DNA of 64,000 nt from Novosphingobium sp. (GCA_017744735.1 JAGIAR010000007.1:310001-374000); one strand, 5' to 3'; shown: positions 39,410 through 48,981, numbered from the stretch's first letter. Program-made: numbers and translations. Notes: generated by a model not told the origin, from the letters alone.

Positions 39410-40072
39410 ATGAAGCTGACCCTCGGCCCGGTGATGGTCGGCACCCCGGTGCCGTTCCGGGGCGAGGAAGCGAGTGCGATCGCCAAGCGGCCGGTCGCCG
39501 GCCCGGTCGCGGTCGGCCCGCTCGGGCTCGCCGGCGACGAGCAGGCGGACAAGGTCCATCATGGCGGCGTCGACATGGCGGTGCACCACTATCCGCACGA
39601 CCACTACCCCGCGTGGCGCGCCGAACTGGACGACCATCCGCTGCTCGCCGCGGCGGGCGCTTTCGGGGAGAATATCTCGACCGACGGGCTGACCGAGGAG
39701 ATCGTGCTGATCGGCGACCGCTTCCGGCTCGGCAGCGCGCTGGTCGAGGTCAGCCAGGGCCGCCAGCCGTGCTGGAAGATCGACCACAAGTTCGAACGCA
39801 AAGGCATCACCGCGCGCGTGCTGCAGACGGTGCGCTGCGGCTGGTACTACCGCGTACTCGAGCCGGGCACGGTCAGCGAAGGCGACTATCTCGAACTGGT
39901 CGAGCGCGGCCACGAGGGCTGGGACGTCGAACGGGTGTTCCGGGCGATGTTCCACAAGGGCGCGAGCACGCAGGAACTGGTCGGCGTCGCGCAACTCACC
40001 GCGCTGTCGCAGGAATGGCGCGGGCGGGCGCTGGAACTGGCGGTATTGCAGGAAGGGCGGGCACACCGATGA
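39410..40072 (+). CDS. MOSC domain-containing protein (YiiM-like)
   Basis: A 220-residue MOSC protein, a molybdenum-cofactor-binding fold related to MoCo sulfurase C-termini. YiiM-type features are GLAGDEQADKVHHGGVDMAVHHYPHDHY, GAFGENISTDGLTE, GDRFRLGSALVEVSQGRQPCWKI with the conserved Cys, and VERVFRAMFHKGA. YiiM proteins detoxify N-hydroxylated bases, so a similar role is possible. It overlaps the DUF1801 gene by four bases (ATGA). Confidence 0.9.
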   Translation: MKLTLGPVMVGTPVPFRGEEASAIAKRPVAGPVAVGPLGLAGDEQADKVHHGGVDMAVHHYPHDHYPAWRAELDDHPLLAAAGAFGENISTDGLTEEIVLIGDRFRLGSALVEVSQGRQPCWKIDHKFERKGITARVLQTVRCGWYYRVLEPGTVSEGDYLELVERGHEGWDVERVFRAMFHKGASTQELVGVAQLTALSQEWRGRALELAVLQEGRAHR

Positions 40073-40467
40073 ACGAAACTCCCTCGAACCTGATCGATGC
40101 GAAGCTCGCCGGGATGAAGAATTGGCGCGGCGCTACCCTCACCCGCCTGCGCGCGCTGATCCGCGAGGCCGATCCCGAGGTGGCCGAGCAGGTGAAATGG
40201 CGCAAGCCGACCAATCCCTCGGGCGTGCCGGTGTGGGAGCATGCCGGGATCATCTGTACCGGCGAGACCTACAAGGACAAGGTCAAGCTGACCTTCGCCA
40301 ACGGCGCGGCGCTGGCCGATCCCACGGGATTGTTCAATTCGAGCCTCGACGGGAACGTGCGGCGGGCGATCGATTTTGCGGAGGGGGCTGAGATCGACGA
40401 GGCGGCGTTCAAGGCGCTGGTGAAGGCGGCGGCAGCGTTTAATCTCTCGAAGGCGCTGAAACGCTAG
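40069..40467 (+). CDS. DUF1801 domain-containing protein
   Basis: A 132-residue member of DUF1801 (YdhG-like small alpha/beta proteins): LRALIREADPEVAEQVKWRKP, WEHAGIICTGETYKDKVKLTFANGA, DPTGLFNSSLDGNVRRAIDF. The function is unknown. It is coupled to the MOSC gene by an ATGA overlap. Confidence 0.88.
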   Translation: MNETPSNLIDAKLAGMKNWRGATLTRLRALIREADPEVAEQVKWRKPTNPSGVPVWEHAGIICTGETYKDKVKLTFANGAALADPTGLFNSSLDGNVRRAIDFAEGAEIDEAAFKALVKAAAAFNLSKALKR

Positions 40468-40540
40468 ACTGTCCGCTTAAGGCAGCAATTCCCATTAACG
40501 AGTAGTCTGCCATACTGCCGCCGACGAAGGAGTCGAGGCA

Positions 40541-41110
40541 ATGCGCAAAACTCTGAAGAAAAGCCTCGCGATCTTCGGGATTCTATACGCCTTGCTCTCG
40601 CTCCTCGCGATAATACATTTTCCAATAACGATTAAAAACAGCGTCAGAAATCACGCCTATACGGCCTTCCTACTCCCATTCTACGCACCGCCAATCATCA
40701 GGAGCTACATCGCATTCGTATCGGCAGGCACATGGCCTTTCGGCGCGAAGCAGGGTGTGCTCGACCACCGGCGTTTCGTCGCCCGACATGCGCTCAGATC
40801 CGAATTCGGGGAGAAGGTCGTGGACTTCAATCTGACACCCGATGTGCTACCCGGGCGAGAGGGTCGCGTGCTTCTTACTCTTGGCTCGGAACATTTTACC
40901 ACGGGCATGTTGGGCGCATTCTACGACGCCCATGGCGGAGGGGTCGTAAAAATCGGCCGGTATTTCTGCGAACTCCCCACCGAACGACCATTTCTGAAGC
41001 GCCTGTTTAGCCCACCGAACTGCATCGAGTTCATCCGCCATCCGGACGGAGAGCTTTACTTGCAGCGTCTCGGCAGTGAGAAGCCCTTGCGGATAACCTT
41101 ACTGCCGTAG
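40541..41110 (+). CDS. Hypothetical membrane-anchored protein, 189 aa
   Basis: No family is recognised. A basic start (MRKTLKKS) leads into one or two hydrophobic segments (LAIFGILYALLSLLAIIHF and AFLLPFYAPPIIRSYIAFV), then a soluble part with FYDAHGGGVVKIGRYFCELP. Base composition is visibly more AT-rich and codon use less GC3-biased than the neighbours, and repeat elements follow immediately, so it may be a transferred gene. ATG 40541 is preceded by AAGGAG. Confidence 0.65.
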   Translation: MRKTLKKSLAIFGILYALLSLLAIIHFPITIKNSVRNHAYTAFLLPFYAPPIIRSYIAFVSAGTWPFGAKQGVLDHRRFVARHALRSEFGEKVVDFNLTPDVLPGREGRVLLTLGSEHFTTGMLGAFYDAHGGGVVKIGRYFCELPTERPFLKRLFSPPNCIEFIRHPDGELYLQRLGSEKPLRITLLP

Positions 41111-41203
41111 CGCTAGCCTCGGTCATCCCGAACCTGTTCCGGGACCCCGCTCCCTTGTTCGGTCCAAACAAGCGGCCCCCCGCACAAGGCCGGGGTGACA
41201 ATT
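41111..41203. repeat. GTTCCGGGAC-type intergenic repeat
   Basis: GGTCATCCCGAACCTGTTCCGGGACC forms an imperfect hairpin and is followed by GCGGCCCCCCGCACAAGGCCGGGGTGAC. Related units occur at 52286 and 54988. Confidence 0.6.
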
Positions 41204-41344
41204 GAGGGCCAATTCGCTTTCCTACTTGCGCCGACTGTGCTCAAAGCCGCGCATGTATCGGGTCAGCTCTATCAACTGTAAATCGGCAGATTTCCGCTGT
41301 TTGGGACGGTCGAAAGAGGGAGCCCGCTTTCTTCTCTTTGAACC

Positions 41345-41363
41345 CTGTCACATGTGTCACACC
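41345..41363. repeat. CTGTCACATGTGTCACACC motif
   Basis: Eighteen of 19 bases match the reverse complement of 51212-51230. It lies in the 310-bp gap before the SDR gene, which otherwise shows only the repeat at 41111-41203. Confidence 0.6.
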
Positions 41364-41419
41364 CCGTCCCCCGCGGTGGCGATTTGTTGGCCTACCGCTC
41401 TGCTGCTTGAGGCCATGCC

Positions 41420-42187
41420 TTGACCCGCCCCGCCGTCCTCGTCACCGGCGGCGCCCGGCGGATCGGCGCGGCGATCGTGCGGCGTTTTGCCGCCGAGGGC
41501 TGGCACGTCGTGATCCACTGCAACCATTCGCAGGCCGAGGCCGAAAAGCTTGTCGATACGTTGCCCTCGGCCGAGATCGTGCAATGCGACCTGCTCGACA
41601 GCGAGGCGGCGATCGCGATGGTCGAGCGGCTGGCGGCGCGGCTGCCCGACTGGCGGGTGCTGGTCAATTCGGCCTCGATCTTCGTGCCCGACGAGGCGAC
41701 CGGGCTCGATCCCGAGACCAGCCGCCGCTCGATGCGGATCAATGCGGTCTCGCCGGTGCGGATGGCGCAGGCGTTCCTCAAGCTTGCGCGCTCGCCGCAC
41801 GGGCGCCGGGTGATCGCGATCACCGACCAGAAGCTCGCCAATCCGAATCCCGATTTCTTCTCCTACACGATGAGCAAGCATGCGCTGGCCGCGACCGTGC
41901 CGATGCTGGCGATGGCCGATGTGCGGGAGGACGACCGCACCTATGCGCTCGCGCCGGGCGCGATCCTGCCGAGCTACGACCAGCTGACCGAGGAATTCGA
42001 GGTTTCCGGCAGGCTCAACCTGCTCCGGCGCCTGACCGCGGCCGACGAAATCGCCGACGCCGCAGTCTTCCTCGCGCAAGGTTGGCTGGCCAGCGGAAGC
42101 ACGCTGTTCGTCGATTCCGGGCAGCATCTGCTTTCGCAGCGCCGCGATGTGCTCTATCTGGCGCGGGAGGAGAGACCCGGGCCATGA
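41420..42187 (+). CDS. Short-chain dehydrogenase/reductase (pteridine-reductase-like)
   Basis: A 255-residue SDR starting at a TTG (41420). The TGGARRIGAAIV nucleotide loop with Arg instead of the usual Gly-x-Gly residue, NSASIF in place of NNAS, YTMSKHAL with catalytic Tyr/Lys, and TYALAPGAILPS resemble FolM/pteridine reductases, which reduce dihydropterins. It overlaps the cytochrome b gene by four bases. Because the third gene makes a molybdopterin enzyme, a pterin link is attractive but unproven. Confidence 0.85.
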   Translation: MTRPAVLVTGGARRIGAAIVRRFAAEGWHVVIHCNHSQAEAEKLVDTLPSAEIVQCDLLDSEAAIAMVERLAARLPDWRVLVNSASIFVPDEATGLDPETSRRSMRINAVSPVRMAQAFLKLARSPHGRRVIAITDQKLANPNPDFFSYTMSKHALAATVPMLAMADVREDDRTYALAPGAILPSYDQLTEEFEVSGRLNLLRRLTAADEIADAAVFLAQGWLASGSTLFVDSGQHLLSQRRDVLYLAREERPGP

Positions 42188-42855
42188 AAAAACGCCACGC
42201 CCTCGCCACCCGCCTGTGGCACTGGCTGAACGCCGTCTGCTTCGTCGTGATGTTCATGTCGGGCCTCAACATCTTCAATGCCCACCCGCGGCTCTACTGG
42301 GGCCAATGGGGCTTCGAGCGGCAGGACGCCTGGCTGGTGCTGCAGCGGTTCCCCGGCTGGATCACGATCCCGCAGCATTACAGCCTGGCCGAGGCGCGGC
42401 TGTGGCATCTGCTGTTCGCCTGGCCCTTCGCCTTCGGCCTGCTCGCCTTCATGGTGGCCTCGCTGATCAACCGCCATTTCCTTCGCGATCTCGTCACCGG
42501 GCGCAAGGAATGGCGCTGGAGCGCGATCCGCGCGGACATCGTCAAGCACCTCAAGCTTGATTTCGACCACCCGGGCGCCAAGTTCAATTTCCTGCAGAAG
42601 CTCGCCTACGGCGTGGTGATTTTCATCCTGCTGCCGCTGATGATCTTCACCGGGATCACCATGAGCCCGGGGATGGATGCGAACTGGCACTGGCTGCTCG
42701 CAATCTTCGGGGGACGGCAGAGCGCGCGCTCGATCCATTTCATCTGCGCCTGGACGCTGGTCGGCTTCCTGGTGCTGCATATCGTGCTGGTGCTGCTTTC
42801 GGGTCCGGTGCGGCAGGTGCGCGAGATGATCACCGGCGGGAGGATCGAGCAATGA
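42184..42855 (+). CDS. Cytochrome b561-type membrane protein
   Basis: A 223-residue integral membrane diheme cytochrome b of the Ni-hydrogenase/formate-dehydrogenase gamma type. Four helices carry candidate heme His residues in LATRLWHWLNAVCF, AEARLWHLLFAWPFAF, SIHFICAWTLVGF and FLVLHIVLVLL. ATGA overlaps on both sides tie it to the SDR gene and to the molybdoenzyme at 42852, for which it is the likely membrane electron partner, analogous to MsrQ with MsrP but of a different cytochrome family. Confidence 0.88.
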   Translation: MKKRHALATRLWHWLNAVCFVVMFMSGLNIFNAHPRLYWGQWGFERQDAWLVLQRFPGWITIPQHYSLAEARLWHLLFAWPFAFGLLAFMVASLINRHFLRDLVTGRKEWRWSAIRADIVKHLKLDFDHPGAKFNFLQKLAYGVVIFILLPLMIFTGITMSPGMDANWHWLLAIFGGRQSARSIHFICAWTLVGFLVLHIVLVLLSGPVRQVREMITGGRIEQ

Positions 42856-43592
42856 AGCGGCGTTCGGTTCTCGCGGGGCTCGGCGCCTTTCTGGTCGCGG
42901 GCTGCTCGAAGCTCGCGCAGAGCGGGCCGGTTTCCTCGCTGCTCGATGCGGCCGAGGACTGGAACCGCAACCTCCACGAGCTGCTCGGCCGGCGCAGCGC
43001 GCTGGCGCGCGAGTTCACCCCTGCCGACGTTTCCCCGGACTTTCGCGGCAACGGCACCGTCCAGCCGCCGGGGGCGGCCTATGCGGCGCACCAGCAGGCC
43101 GGCTTCGCCGACTGGAAGCTGGACGTCTCGGGACTGGTGGAGCACCCGCTGTCGCTCTCGCTGGACCAGATCAAGGCCCTGCCCCAGCGCACCCAGATCA
43201 CCCGTCACGACTGCGTCGAGGGCTGGAGCGCGATCGCCCAGTGGACCGGGCCGCAACTGGCGCAGCTGCTGGCCATGGCGAAGCTCAAGCCGGAAGCGAA
43301 GTTCATCGTGTTCCGCTGCGCCGACAATCTCAACGGGCAGGATTATTACGAGAGCATCGACCTGATCGACGCGTTCCACCCGCAGACCATCGTCGCCCAC
43401 GCGCTCAACGGCGCGCCGCTGCCGGTCAAGAACGGCGCACCGCTGCGGATGCGGATCGAGCGCCAGCTCGGCTACAAGCACGCGAAATACCTCACCGGGA
43501 TCGAGGCGGTCGCCAGCCTCGCCGGCATCGGCGCCGGCAAGGGCGGCTATTGGGAGGACCGCACCGGGTACGAATGGTACGCGGGGATTTAG
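42852..43592 (+). CDS. Molybdopterin-dependent oxidoreductase, Tat-type lipoprotein (sulfite-oxidase fold)
   Basis: A 246-residue protein with the sulfite-oxidase Moco fold. The N-terminus reads MKRRSVLAGLGAFLVAGC: twin arginines plus a lipobox (LVAGC), suggesting Tat export folded and lipid anchoring at the inner membrane. The molybdenum-ligand Cys is in THDCVEGWSAIAQW; the C-terminal half (NGAPLRMRIERQLGYKHAKYL) binds the pterin. Homologues of this short type have no settled substrate; reductase activity towards sulfoxides, as for MsrP, is one option. It is co-encoded with the cytochrome b. Confidence 0.88.
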   Translation: MKRRSVLAGLGAFLVAGCSKLAQSGPVSSLLDAAEDWNRNLHELLGRRSALAREFTPADVSPDFRGNGTVQPPGAAYAAHQQAGFADWKLDVSGLVEHPLSLSLDQIKALPQRTQITRHDCVEGWSAIAQWTGPQLAQLLAMAKLKPEAKFIVFRCADNLNGQDYYESIDLIDAFHPQTIVAHALNGAPLPVKNGAPLRMRIERQLGYKHAKYLTGIEAVASLAGIGAGKGGYWEDRTGYEWYAGI

Positions 43593-43659
43593 GCTACGAT
43601 TGACAGCAGGCAAGTGACCCATCCATGGTCCCCGGCTGGGAATGAAGGGGACTGACTGA

Positions 43660-44940
43660 ATGTGGTTGCTTGAGAAGATGCTGCGGCGGCTGATCCGCAA
43701 GGGGAAGCTGATCGTCACCGATTACGACGGCAAGGAATACGTCTTCGGTGAGGCCGACGCACCCGATCCGATCCGCATCAGGATGACCGACAAGGGCGCC
43801 GCCTTCCATATCGCCAAGGATCCCCGCGTCGGCGCGGGCGAGGCCTATATGGATGGGCGCATGGTGGTCGAAGCGCCGCACGACATTCGCGACCTGGTGC
43901 TGTTCGCCGGGATGAACGGCGAAGGCGAGAACGAGGATGCGTTCGAACCGCACGGCACCTTCCGCCAACTCGCAGGCAAGCTCGCGGCCAAGCTCGACAG
44001 CTTCAACGACCGCCGCGCCGCGCGGAAGAACGCCGAGCATACCTACAACCTCACCCGCCGGCTATACGAATTGTTCCTCGACGAGGACCGGCAGTACACC
44101 ATGGCCTACTACCGCGATCCCGCGAACAGCCTGGAGAAGGCCCAGCTCGACAAGAAGGCGTATATCGCGGCCAAGCTGAACCTCGATCCGGCGACCAGCA
44201 GCGGCAAGACCGTGCTCGACATCGGCTGCGGCTGGGGCGGGCTGGCGCTCTATCTGCACAAGCATTACGATGTCGACGTGCTCGGGGTCGCGCTTGCGCC
44301 CGACCAGATCGAGTTCTGTCAGGAACGCGCGAGGGAAGCCGGGGTCGCCGACCGGGTGAAATTCCGGCTGATGGATTACCGCGACGTCGAGGGCCAATTC
44401 GACCGGATCACCTCGGTCGGCCTGCTCGAGCATGTCGGCACGCCGCAATATCCGGCCTTCTACGAACACACCTACAAGATGCTCAAGCCCGACGGGGTGA
44501 TGTTCTCGCATTGCTGCGGCCGCGCGCACGGCCCGGGCATCACGGACGCCTGGACCCGCAAGTATATCTTCCCCGGCGGCTATATCCCGGCGCTGTCCGA
44601 AATGGTGGTCGAAAGCGAGAAGGCCGGCTGGCAGATCATGGACGTCGAGGCGATGCGCTTCCATTACTCGCACACGCTGGAGGAATGGTACCGCCGCACC
44701 CAGATGCACCGCGAGGAGATCGTCGAGCTCTACGACGAGCGCTTCTATCGCATGTGGGAATTCTACCTCGCCGGTGCCGAACAGAGCTTCCGCCACGGCG
44801 GCCTCGTCAACTGGCAGATCCAGTATGTGAAGAGCCGCGCGGCGATCCCGATGACCCGCGAATATATCGACGAGGAAAGCGCCCGTCTGCGCTCGATCGA
44901 CGAAGTTCCCGAATGGCATCTGGCCCAGGCCGCGGAATAG
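43660..44940 (+). CDS. Cyclopropane-fatty-acyl-phospholipid synthase (copy 1)
   Basis: A 426-residue SAM-dependent enzyme that cyclopropanates unsaturated membrane lipids. An N-terminal lipid-binding region (VGAGEAYMDGRMVVE) precedes the catalytic domain with LDIGCGWGGLALYL, VLGVALAPDQIEFC, and GLLEHVGTPQYPAFY. YMDGRM and HYSHTLEEWYRR are CFA family blocks. It is followed 46 bp later by a close paralogue. Confidence 0.92.
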   Translation: MWLLEKMLRRLIRKGKLIVTDYDGKEYVFGEADAPDPIRIRMTDKGAAFHIAKDPRVGAGEAYMDGRMVVEAPHDIRDLVLFAGMNGEGENEDAFEPHGTFRQLAGKLAAKLDSFNDRRAARKNAEHTYNLTRRLYELFLDEDRQYTMAYYRDPANSLEKAQLDKKAYIAAKLNLDPATSSGKTVLDIGCGWGGLALYLHKHYDVDVLGVALAPDQIEFCQERAREAGVADRVKFRLMDYRDVEGQFDRITSVGLLEHVGTPQYPAFYEHTYKMLKPDGVMFSHCCGRAHGPGITDAWTRKYIFPGGYIPALSEMVVESEKAGWQIMDVEAMRFHYSHTLEEWYRRTQMHREEIVELYDERFYRMWEFYLAGAEQSFRHGGLVNWQIQYVKSRAAIPMTREYIDEESARLRSIDEVPEWHLAQAAE

Positions 44941-44986
44941 TCCGAACGTGATTGCGGCCGGCTTTCCGGAGCGATAGAGCAGCGCC

Positions 44987-46252
44987 ATGTGGTTACTCGA
45001 CAAGCTCCTCAAGCACCTCGTCAAACACGGCCGGCTGGTGGTGATCGACCATGACGGCAGGACCTATGAATATGGCGATGCCGCAGCCGATCCGATCACC
45101 GTCCGCCTGACCGACAAGGGCGCGGCGCTGCATATCGCCAAGGACCCGCGGATGGGCGCGGGCGAGGCCTATATGGACGGGCGGATGGTGGTCGAGCCGC
45201 CGCACGACATCCGCGACATGGTGCTGTTCCTGATGGAGCAGGCGCGGCGCGACGAAGGCAAGGCGCTCCAGCCGAAGAATCCGGTCCGCCGCGCGCTGGG
45301 CAAGGTTGCCTCGCAACTCGACCAGCTCAATTCGCGCACCCGCGCAAGCAAGAACGTGGTCCATCACTACGGGCTGACCCGCCAGTTCTACGAGCTGTTC
45401 CTCGACGAGGACCGGCAGTACACCATGGCCTATTTCCGCGATCCGGCGAACACGCTGGAGCAGGCCCAGCTCGACAAGAAGGCGCTGATCGCGGCCAAGC
45501 TGCGGCTGCAGCCCGGCATGCGAGTGCTCGACATCGGCTGCGGCTGGGGCGGGCTGGGGCTCTATCTCAACCGGATGTACGGCTGCGAAGTGCTCGGCGT
45601 CAGCCTCGCGCCCGACCAGGTCAAGTTTGCCAACGAGCGTGCCGAGGCCGCCGGGGTGGCCGACAAGGTCAAGTTCGAGCTGATCGACTATCGCGACGTC
45701 CCCGGCCAGTTCGACCGGATCACCAGCATCGGCATGCTCGAGCACGTCGGTCGCACCCGCTACGGCGAGTATTTCGACAAGACGTTCGACCTGCTGGCCA
45801 ACGACGGGATCATGCTGACCCATACGATCGGGCGCACCCGCACCAGCCTGACCACCGACAAGTGGAACCGCACCTATATCTTCCCGGGGCACTACCTCCC
45901 CTCGATCTCGCAGCTGTCCTACGCGATCGAGGAAACAGGCTGGGAAATCGGCGACATCGAGATCATGCGCTATCACTACGCGCATACGCTGAAGGATTGG
46001 TACGACCGCGCGTGCCAGCACCGCGCGGAGATCGTGGATCTGTTCGACGAGCGGCTGTTCCGCATGTGGCAGTTCTATCTCGTCGGTGCCGAACAGGGTT
46101 TCCGCCACGGCAAGATGGTCAATTTCCAGATCCAGTCGGTCAAGCAGCGCAGTGCGTTGCCGATGACCCGCGACTACATGGTCGAGGAGGCCGAGCGGCT
46201 GCGGGCCAAGGAGCAGGCGCCGGTGTGGCATCTGGCGCAGGCGGCGGAATAG
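44987..46252 (+). CDS. Cyclopropane-fatty-acyl-phospholipid synthase (copy 2)
   Basis: A 421-residue tandem paralogue of copy 1. The first 80 residues correspond closely (MWLLDKLLKHLVKHGRLVV against MWLLEKMLRRLIRKGKLIV), with the SAM loop LDIGCGWGGLGLYL and GMLEHVGRTRYGEYF. Both copies keep the catalytic blocks, so both should be active; they may differ in substrate lipid or in making cyclopropane versus methylated products. Confidence 0.92.
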   Translation: MWLLDKLLKHLVKHGRLVVIDHDGRTYEYGDAAADPITVRLTDKGAALHIAKDPRMGAGEAYMDGRMVVEPPHDIRDMVLFLMEQARRDEGKALQPKNPVRRALGKVASQLDQLNSRTRASKNVVHHYGLTRQFYELFLDEDRQYTMAYFRDPANTLEQAQLDKKALIAAKLRLQPGMRVLDIGCGWGGLGLYLNRMYGCEVLGVSLAPDQVKFANERAEAAGVADKVKFELIDYRDVPGQFDRITSIGMLEHVGRTRYGEYFDKTFDLLANDGIMLTHTIGRTRTSLTTDKWNRTYIFPGHYLPSISQLSYAIEETGWEIGDIEIMRYHYAHTLKDWYDRACQHRAEIVDLFDERLFRMWQFYLVGAEQGFRHGKMVNFQIQSVKQRSALPMTRDYMVEEAERLRAKEQAPVWHLAQAAE

Positions 46253-46300
46253 GCCGCATCGCGCTTGCCTGACGCCGCCGGCAGGTTCTAGGCGGCGCGG

Positions 46301-47635
46301 ATGGAAGCCAGCCTTCCCCCTCCCCCGCTGACCCGCGGCGCGGTGTTCGCGCAGGCCTGGCCGATCATGGTCGGGCAGGCGTCGATCCCGCTGGTGGGTC
46401 TGGTCGATACCTTCGTGATCGGCCGCACCGGCGATGTCGCGGCCCTCGCCGGGGTCGCGCTCGGCGCGGTGGTGATCAATTTCGTGTTCTGGAGCTTCGG
46501 CTTCCTGCGCATGGGCCTGACCGGCCTCACCGCACAGGCCGATGGCGCAGCGGACCGGCGCGAGGTCGAGGCGCTGCTGCTGCGCGGGCTGATCGCGGGC
46601 GGCGGGATCGGGCTCGCGATCGTCGTGCTGCAATATCCGCTGACCCTGCTTGCCTTCGCGCTGCTCGCCGGCGGGGCACAGGTCACCGCCGAAGCGCATT
46701 CCTATGCCGGCGCCTGCTTCCTCGGCGCGCCGGCCGCGCTGGCCGTGTTCGCGATCACCGGCTGGCTGTTCGGGCTTGGCCGGACGCGCGCGGCGCTGGT
46801 GCTGCAACTGGTCACCAACCTCGCCAATATCCTGCTCTCGACCTGGCTGGTGTGGGGCCTGCATCTCGGTGCGCACGGCGTCGGTCTCGCCGCGGCCGGA
46901 GCGCAATGGACCGCGCTTGCCGCCGGTCTCGCCATCGTCACCCGCATCGCCAGCGCCAACCCGCTTGCCCTCGTCCGCCGCGCCGGCGCCGCCGCGCTGT
47001 TCGAACGCGCCGCCCTCACCCGCCTGTTCGCGGTCAACCGCGACCTGATGATCCGCACGATCGCGCTGCTGCTGCTGCTGACCTGGTTCGCCAATGCCGG
47101 CGCGCGGCTCGGCACGCTGACGCTCGCGGCGAACCAGGTGCTGATGCAGTTCGTCAACATCGCAGCCTTCGTGCTCGACGCTTTCGCCTTCACCGCCGAA
47201 TCCCGCGTCGGCAATGCGATCGGCGCGAAGTCCAGAGCGCAGTTCCTGCGCGCAGTGCGGCTGACCGGCGAATATTCGCTGCTCTGCGGGGCGCTGCTTG
47301 CGCTGGCATTCTGGTTTGCCGGCGGCTGGCTGATCGGCGCGATCACCACCGATCCGGAATTGCGCCAGCGCGCCGCGCTCTACCTCCCCTTTGCCGCCAT
47401 CGTACCGCTCGCCGGGATGCCGAGCTGGCTGCTCGACGGAATCTTCGTCGGCGCGACCCGCGGCGCGGCGATGCGCAATGCCGCGGTGGTGGCGACCGCG
47501 CTCTATGTCGCGCTCGATCTCGCGCTGCGGCCCTGGGGCGCCGCCGGGCTGTGGGCCGCTTTCGTGACCAGCTACGTCCTCCGCGCGCTGACGCTCTCGG
47601 TCGGTCTGCCCGGGCTGCTGAAAACGTTGCGATAG
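46301..47635 (+). CDS. MATE family multidrug efflux transporter (DinF-like)
   Basis: A 444-residue membrane exporter with about 12 helices in two similar halves. MATE markers are AWPIMVGQASIPLVGLVDTFVIG at the start, LRMGLTGLTAQADGAADRREV, and AFTAESRVGNAIGAKSR at the second-half equivalent. The LDAFAFTAES context favours the DinF branch. It exports cationic compounds with Na+ or H+; the substrate here is unknown. The start is ATG 46301. Confidence 0.92.
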   Translation: MEASLPPPPLTRGAVFAQAWPIMVGQASIPLVGLVDTFVIGRTGDVAALAGVALGAVVINFVFWSFGFLRMGLTGLTAQADGAADRREVEALLLRGLIAGGGIGLAIVVLQYPLTLLAFALLAGGAQVTAEAHSYAGACFLGAPAALAVFAITGWLFGLGRTRAALVLQLVTNLANILLSTWLVWGLHLGAHGVGLAAAGAQWTALAAGLAIVTRIASANPLALVRRAGAAALFERAALTRLFAVNRDLMIRTIALLLLLTWFANAGARLGTLTLAANQVLMQFVNIAAFVLDAFAFTAESRVGNAIGAKSRAQFLRAVRLTGEYSLLCGALLALAFWFAGGWLIGAITTDPELRQRAALYLPFAAIVPLAGMPSWLLDGIFVGATRGAAMRNAAVVATALYVALDLALRPWGAAGLWAAFVTSYVLRALTLSVGLPGLLKTLR

Positions 47636-47683
47636 GCGGGCGCCCCTGTTAGTCGCCCGCGCGTAATTCAGCGGAGCCCATAC

Positions 47684-48898
47684 ATGTCCGATATCAAGCG
47701 TGTCGTTCTCGCCTATTCCGGTGGCCTCGACACCAGCGTGATCCTCAAATGGCTGCAGGTGACCTACGGCTGCGAAGTCGTGACCTTCACCGCCGATCTC
47801 GGCCAGGGCGAAGAGCTGGAACCGGCGCGCGCCAAAGCCAAGCTGATGGGCGTTCCCGACCACCACATCTTCATCGACGACCTGCGCGAGGAATTCGTGC
47901 GCGACTTCGTGTTCCCGATGATGCGCGCCAACGCCCGCTACGAGGGCGATTATCTGCTCGGCACCTCGATCGCCCGCCCGCTGATCTCCAAGCGCCTGAT
48001 CGAGATCGCGCGCGAGACCGGCGCCGACGCCGTCGCCCATGGCGCGACCGGCAAGGGCAACGACCAGGTGCGGTTCGAACTCAGCGCCTATGCGCTCGAG
48101 CCCAACATCAAGGTCATCGCCCCGTGGCGCGAATGGGACCTGACCAGCCGCACCGCGCTGATCGCCTGGGCCGAACAGCACCAGATCCCGGTGCCGAAGG
48201 ACAAGCGCGGCGAGAGCCCATTCTCGACCGACGCGAACCTCCTACACACCTCGTCCGAGGGCAAGGTGCTCGAGGATCCGTGGCAGGAGACCCCGGACTA
48301 TGTCTATTCGCGCACGGTGAACCCGGAAGACGCGCCGGACATGCCCGAATACATCGAGATCGACTTCGAGCGCGGCGACGGCGTCGCGCTCAACGGCGAG
48401 GCGATGAGCCCCGCTACGCTGCTCGCCGCGCTCAACGAGCTCGGCCGCAAGCACGGGATCGGCCGGCTCGATCTGGTCGAGAACCGCTTCGTCGGCATGA
48501 AGAGCCGCGGGATGTACGAGACCCCCGGCGGCGAGATCTACGCCCGCGCGCATCGCGGGATCGAGAGCATCACGCTCGATCGCGGGGCGGCGCATCTCAA
48601 GGACGAGCTGATGCCGAAATATGCCGAGCTGATCTACAACGGCTTCTGGTTCAGCCCCGAGCGCGAGATGCTGCAGGCGGCGATCGACCATTCGCAGGCC
48701 AAGGTCAGCGGCACCGTGCGGCTCAAGCTCTACAAGGGCCTTGCCAGCGTGGTCGGGCGCAAGAGCCCCAACTCGCTCTATTCGGAAGCCCACGTGACCT
48801 TCGAGGACGACGCTGGCGCCTACGACCAGAAGGACGCCGCGGGCTTCATCAAGCTCAACGCCCTGCGGCTGCGCCTGCTGGCCCAACGCGATCGCTGA
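47684..48898 (+). CDS. argG: Argininosuccinate synthase
   Basis: A 404-residue enzyme of arginine synthesis that joins citrulline and aspartate with ATP. The P-loop is [18 protein letters not shown], with [14 protein letters not shown] and [12 protein letters not shown] further on. It is full length. It is not in an arg operon; MATE precedes it and a long non-coding region follows. Confidence 0.97.
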   Translation: MSDIKRVVLAYSGGLDTSVILKWLQVTYGCEVVTFTADLGQGEELEPARAKAKLMGVPDHHIFIDDLREEFVRDFVFPMMRANARYEGDYLLGTSIARPLISKRLIEIARETGADAVAHGATGKGNDQVRFELSAYALEPNIKVIAPWREWDLTSRTALIAWAEQHQIPVPKDKRGESPFSTDANLLHTSSEGKVLEDPWQETPDYVYSRTVNPEDAPDMPEYIEIDFERGDGVALNGEAMSPATLLAALNELGRKHGIGRLDLVENRFVGMKSRGMYETPGGEIYARAHRGIESITLDRGAAHLKDELMPKYAELIYNGFWFSPEREMLQAAIDHSQAKVSGTVRLKLYKGLASVVGRKSPNSLYSEAHVTFEDDAGAYDQKDAAGFIKLNALRLRLLAQRDR

Positions 48899-48981
48899 TT
48901 TGGGAGCGCGATTCCCGCCGCACCGCAGCGGAACCGCGCCCTACAGCAGCATTTCTTCGCAGCCGCAACGTCGCGGAGCGG

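Noticed and set aside
44993..48181. A 1062-codon open frame on the minus strand across cfa, MATE and argG
   Set aside because: It is antisense to four well-supported genes and has no domain signatures. Long antisense frames are common in high-GC DNA with strong GC3 bias.
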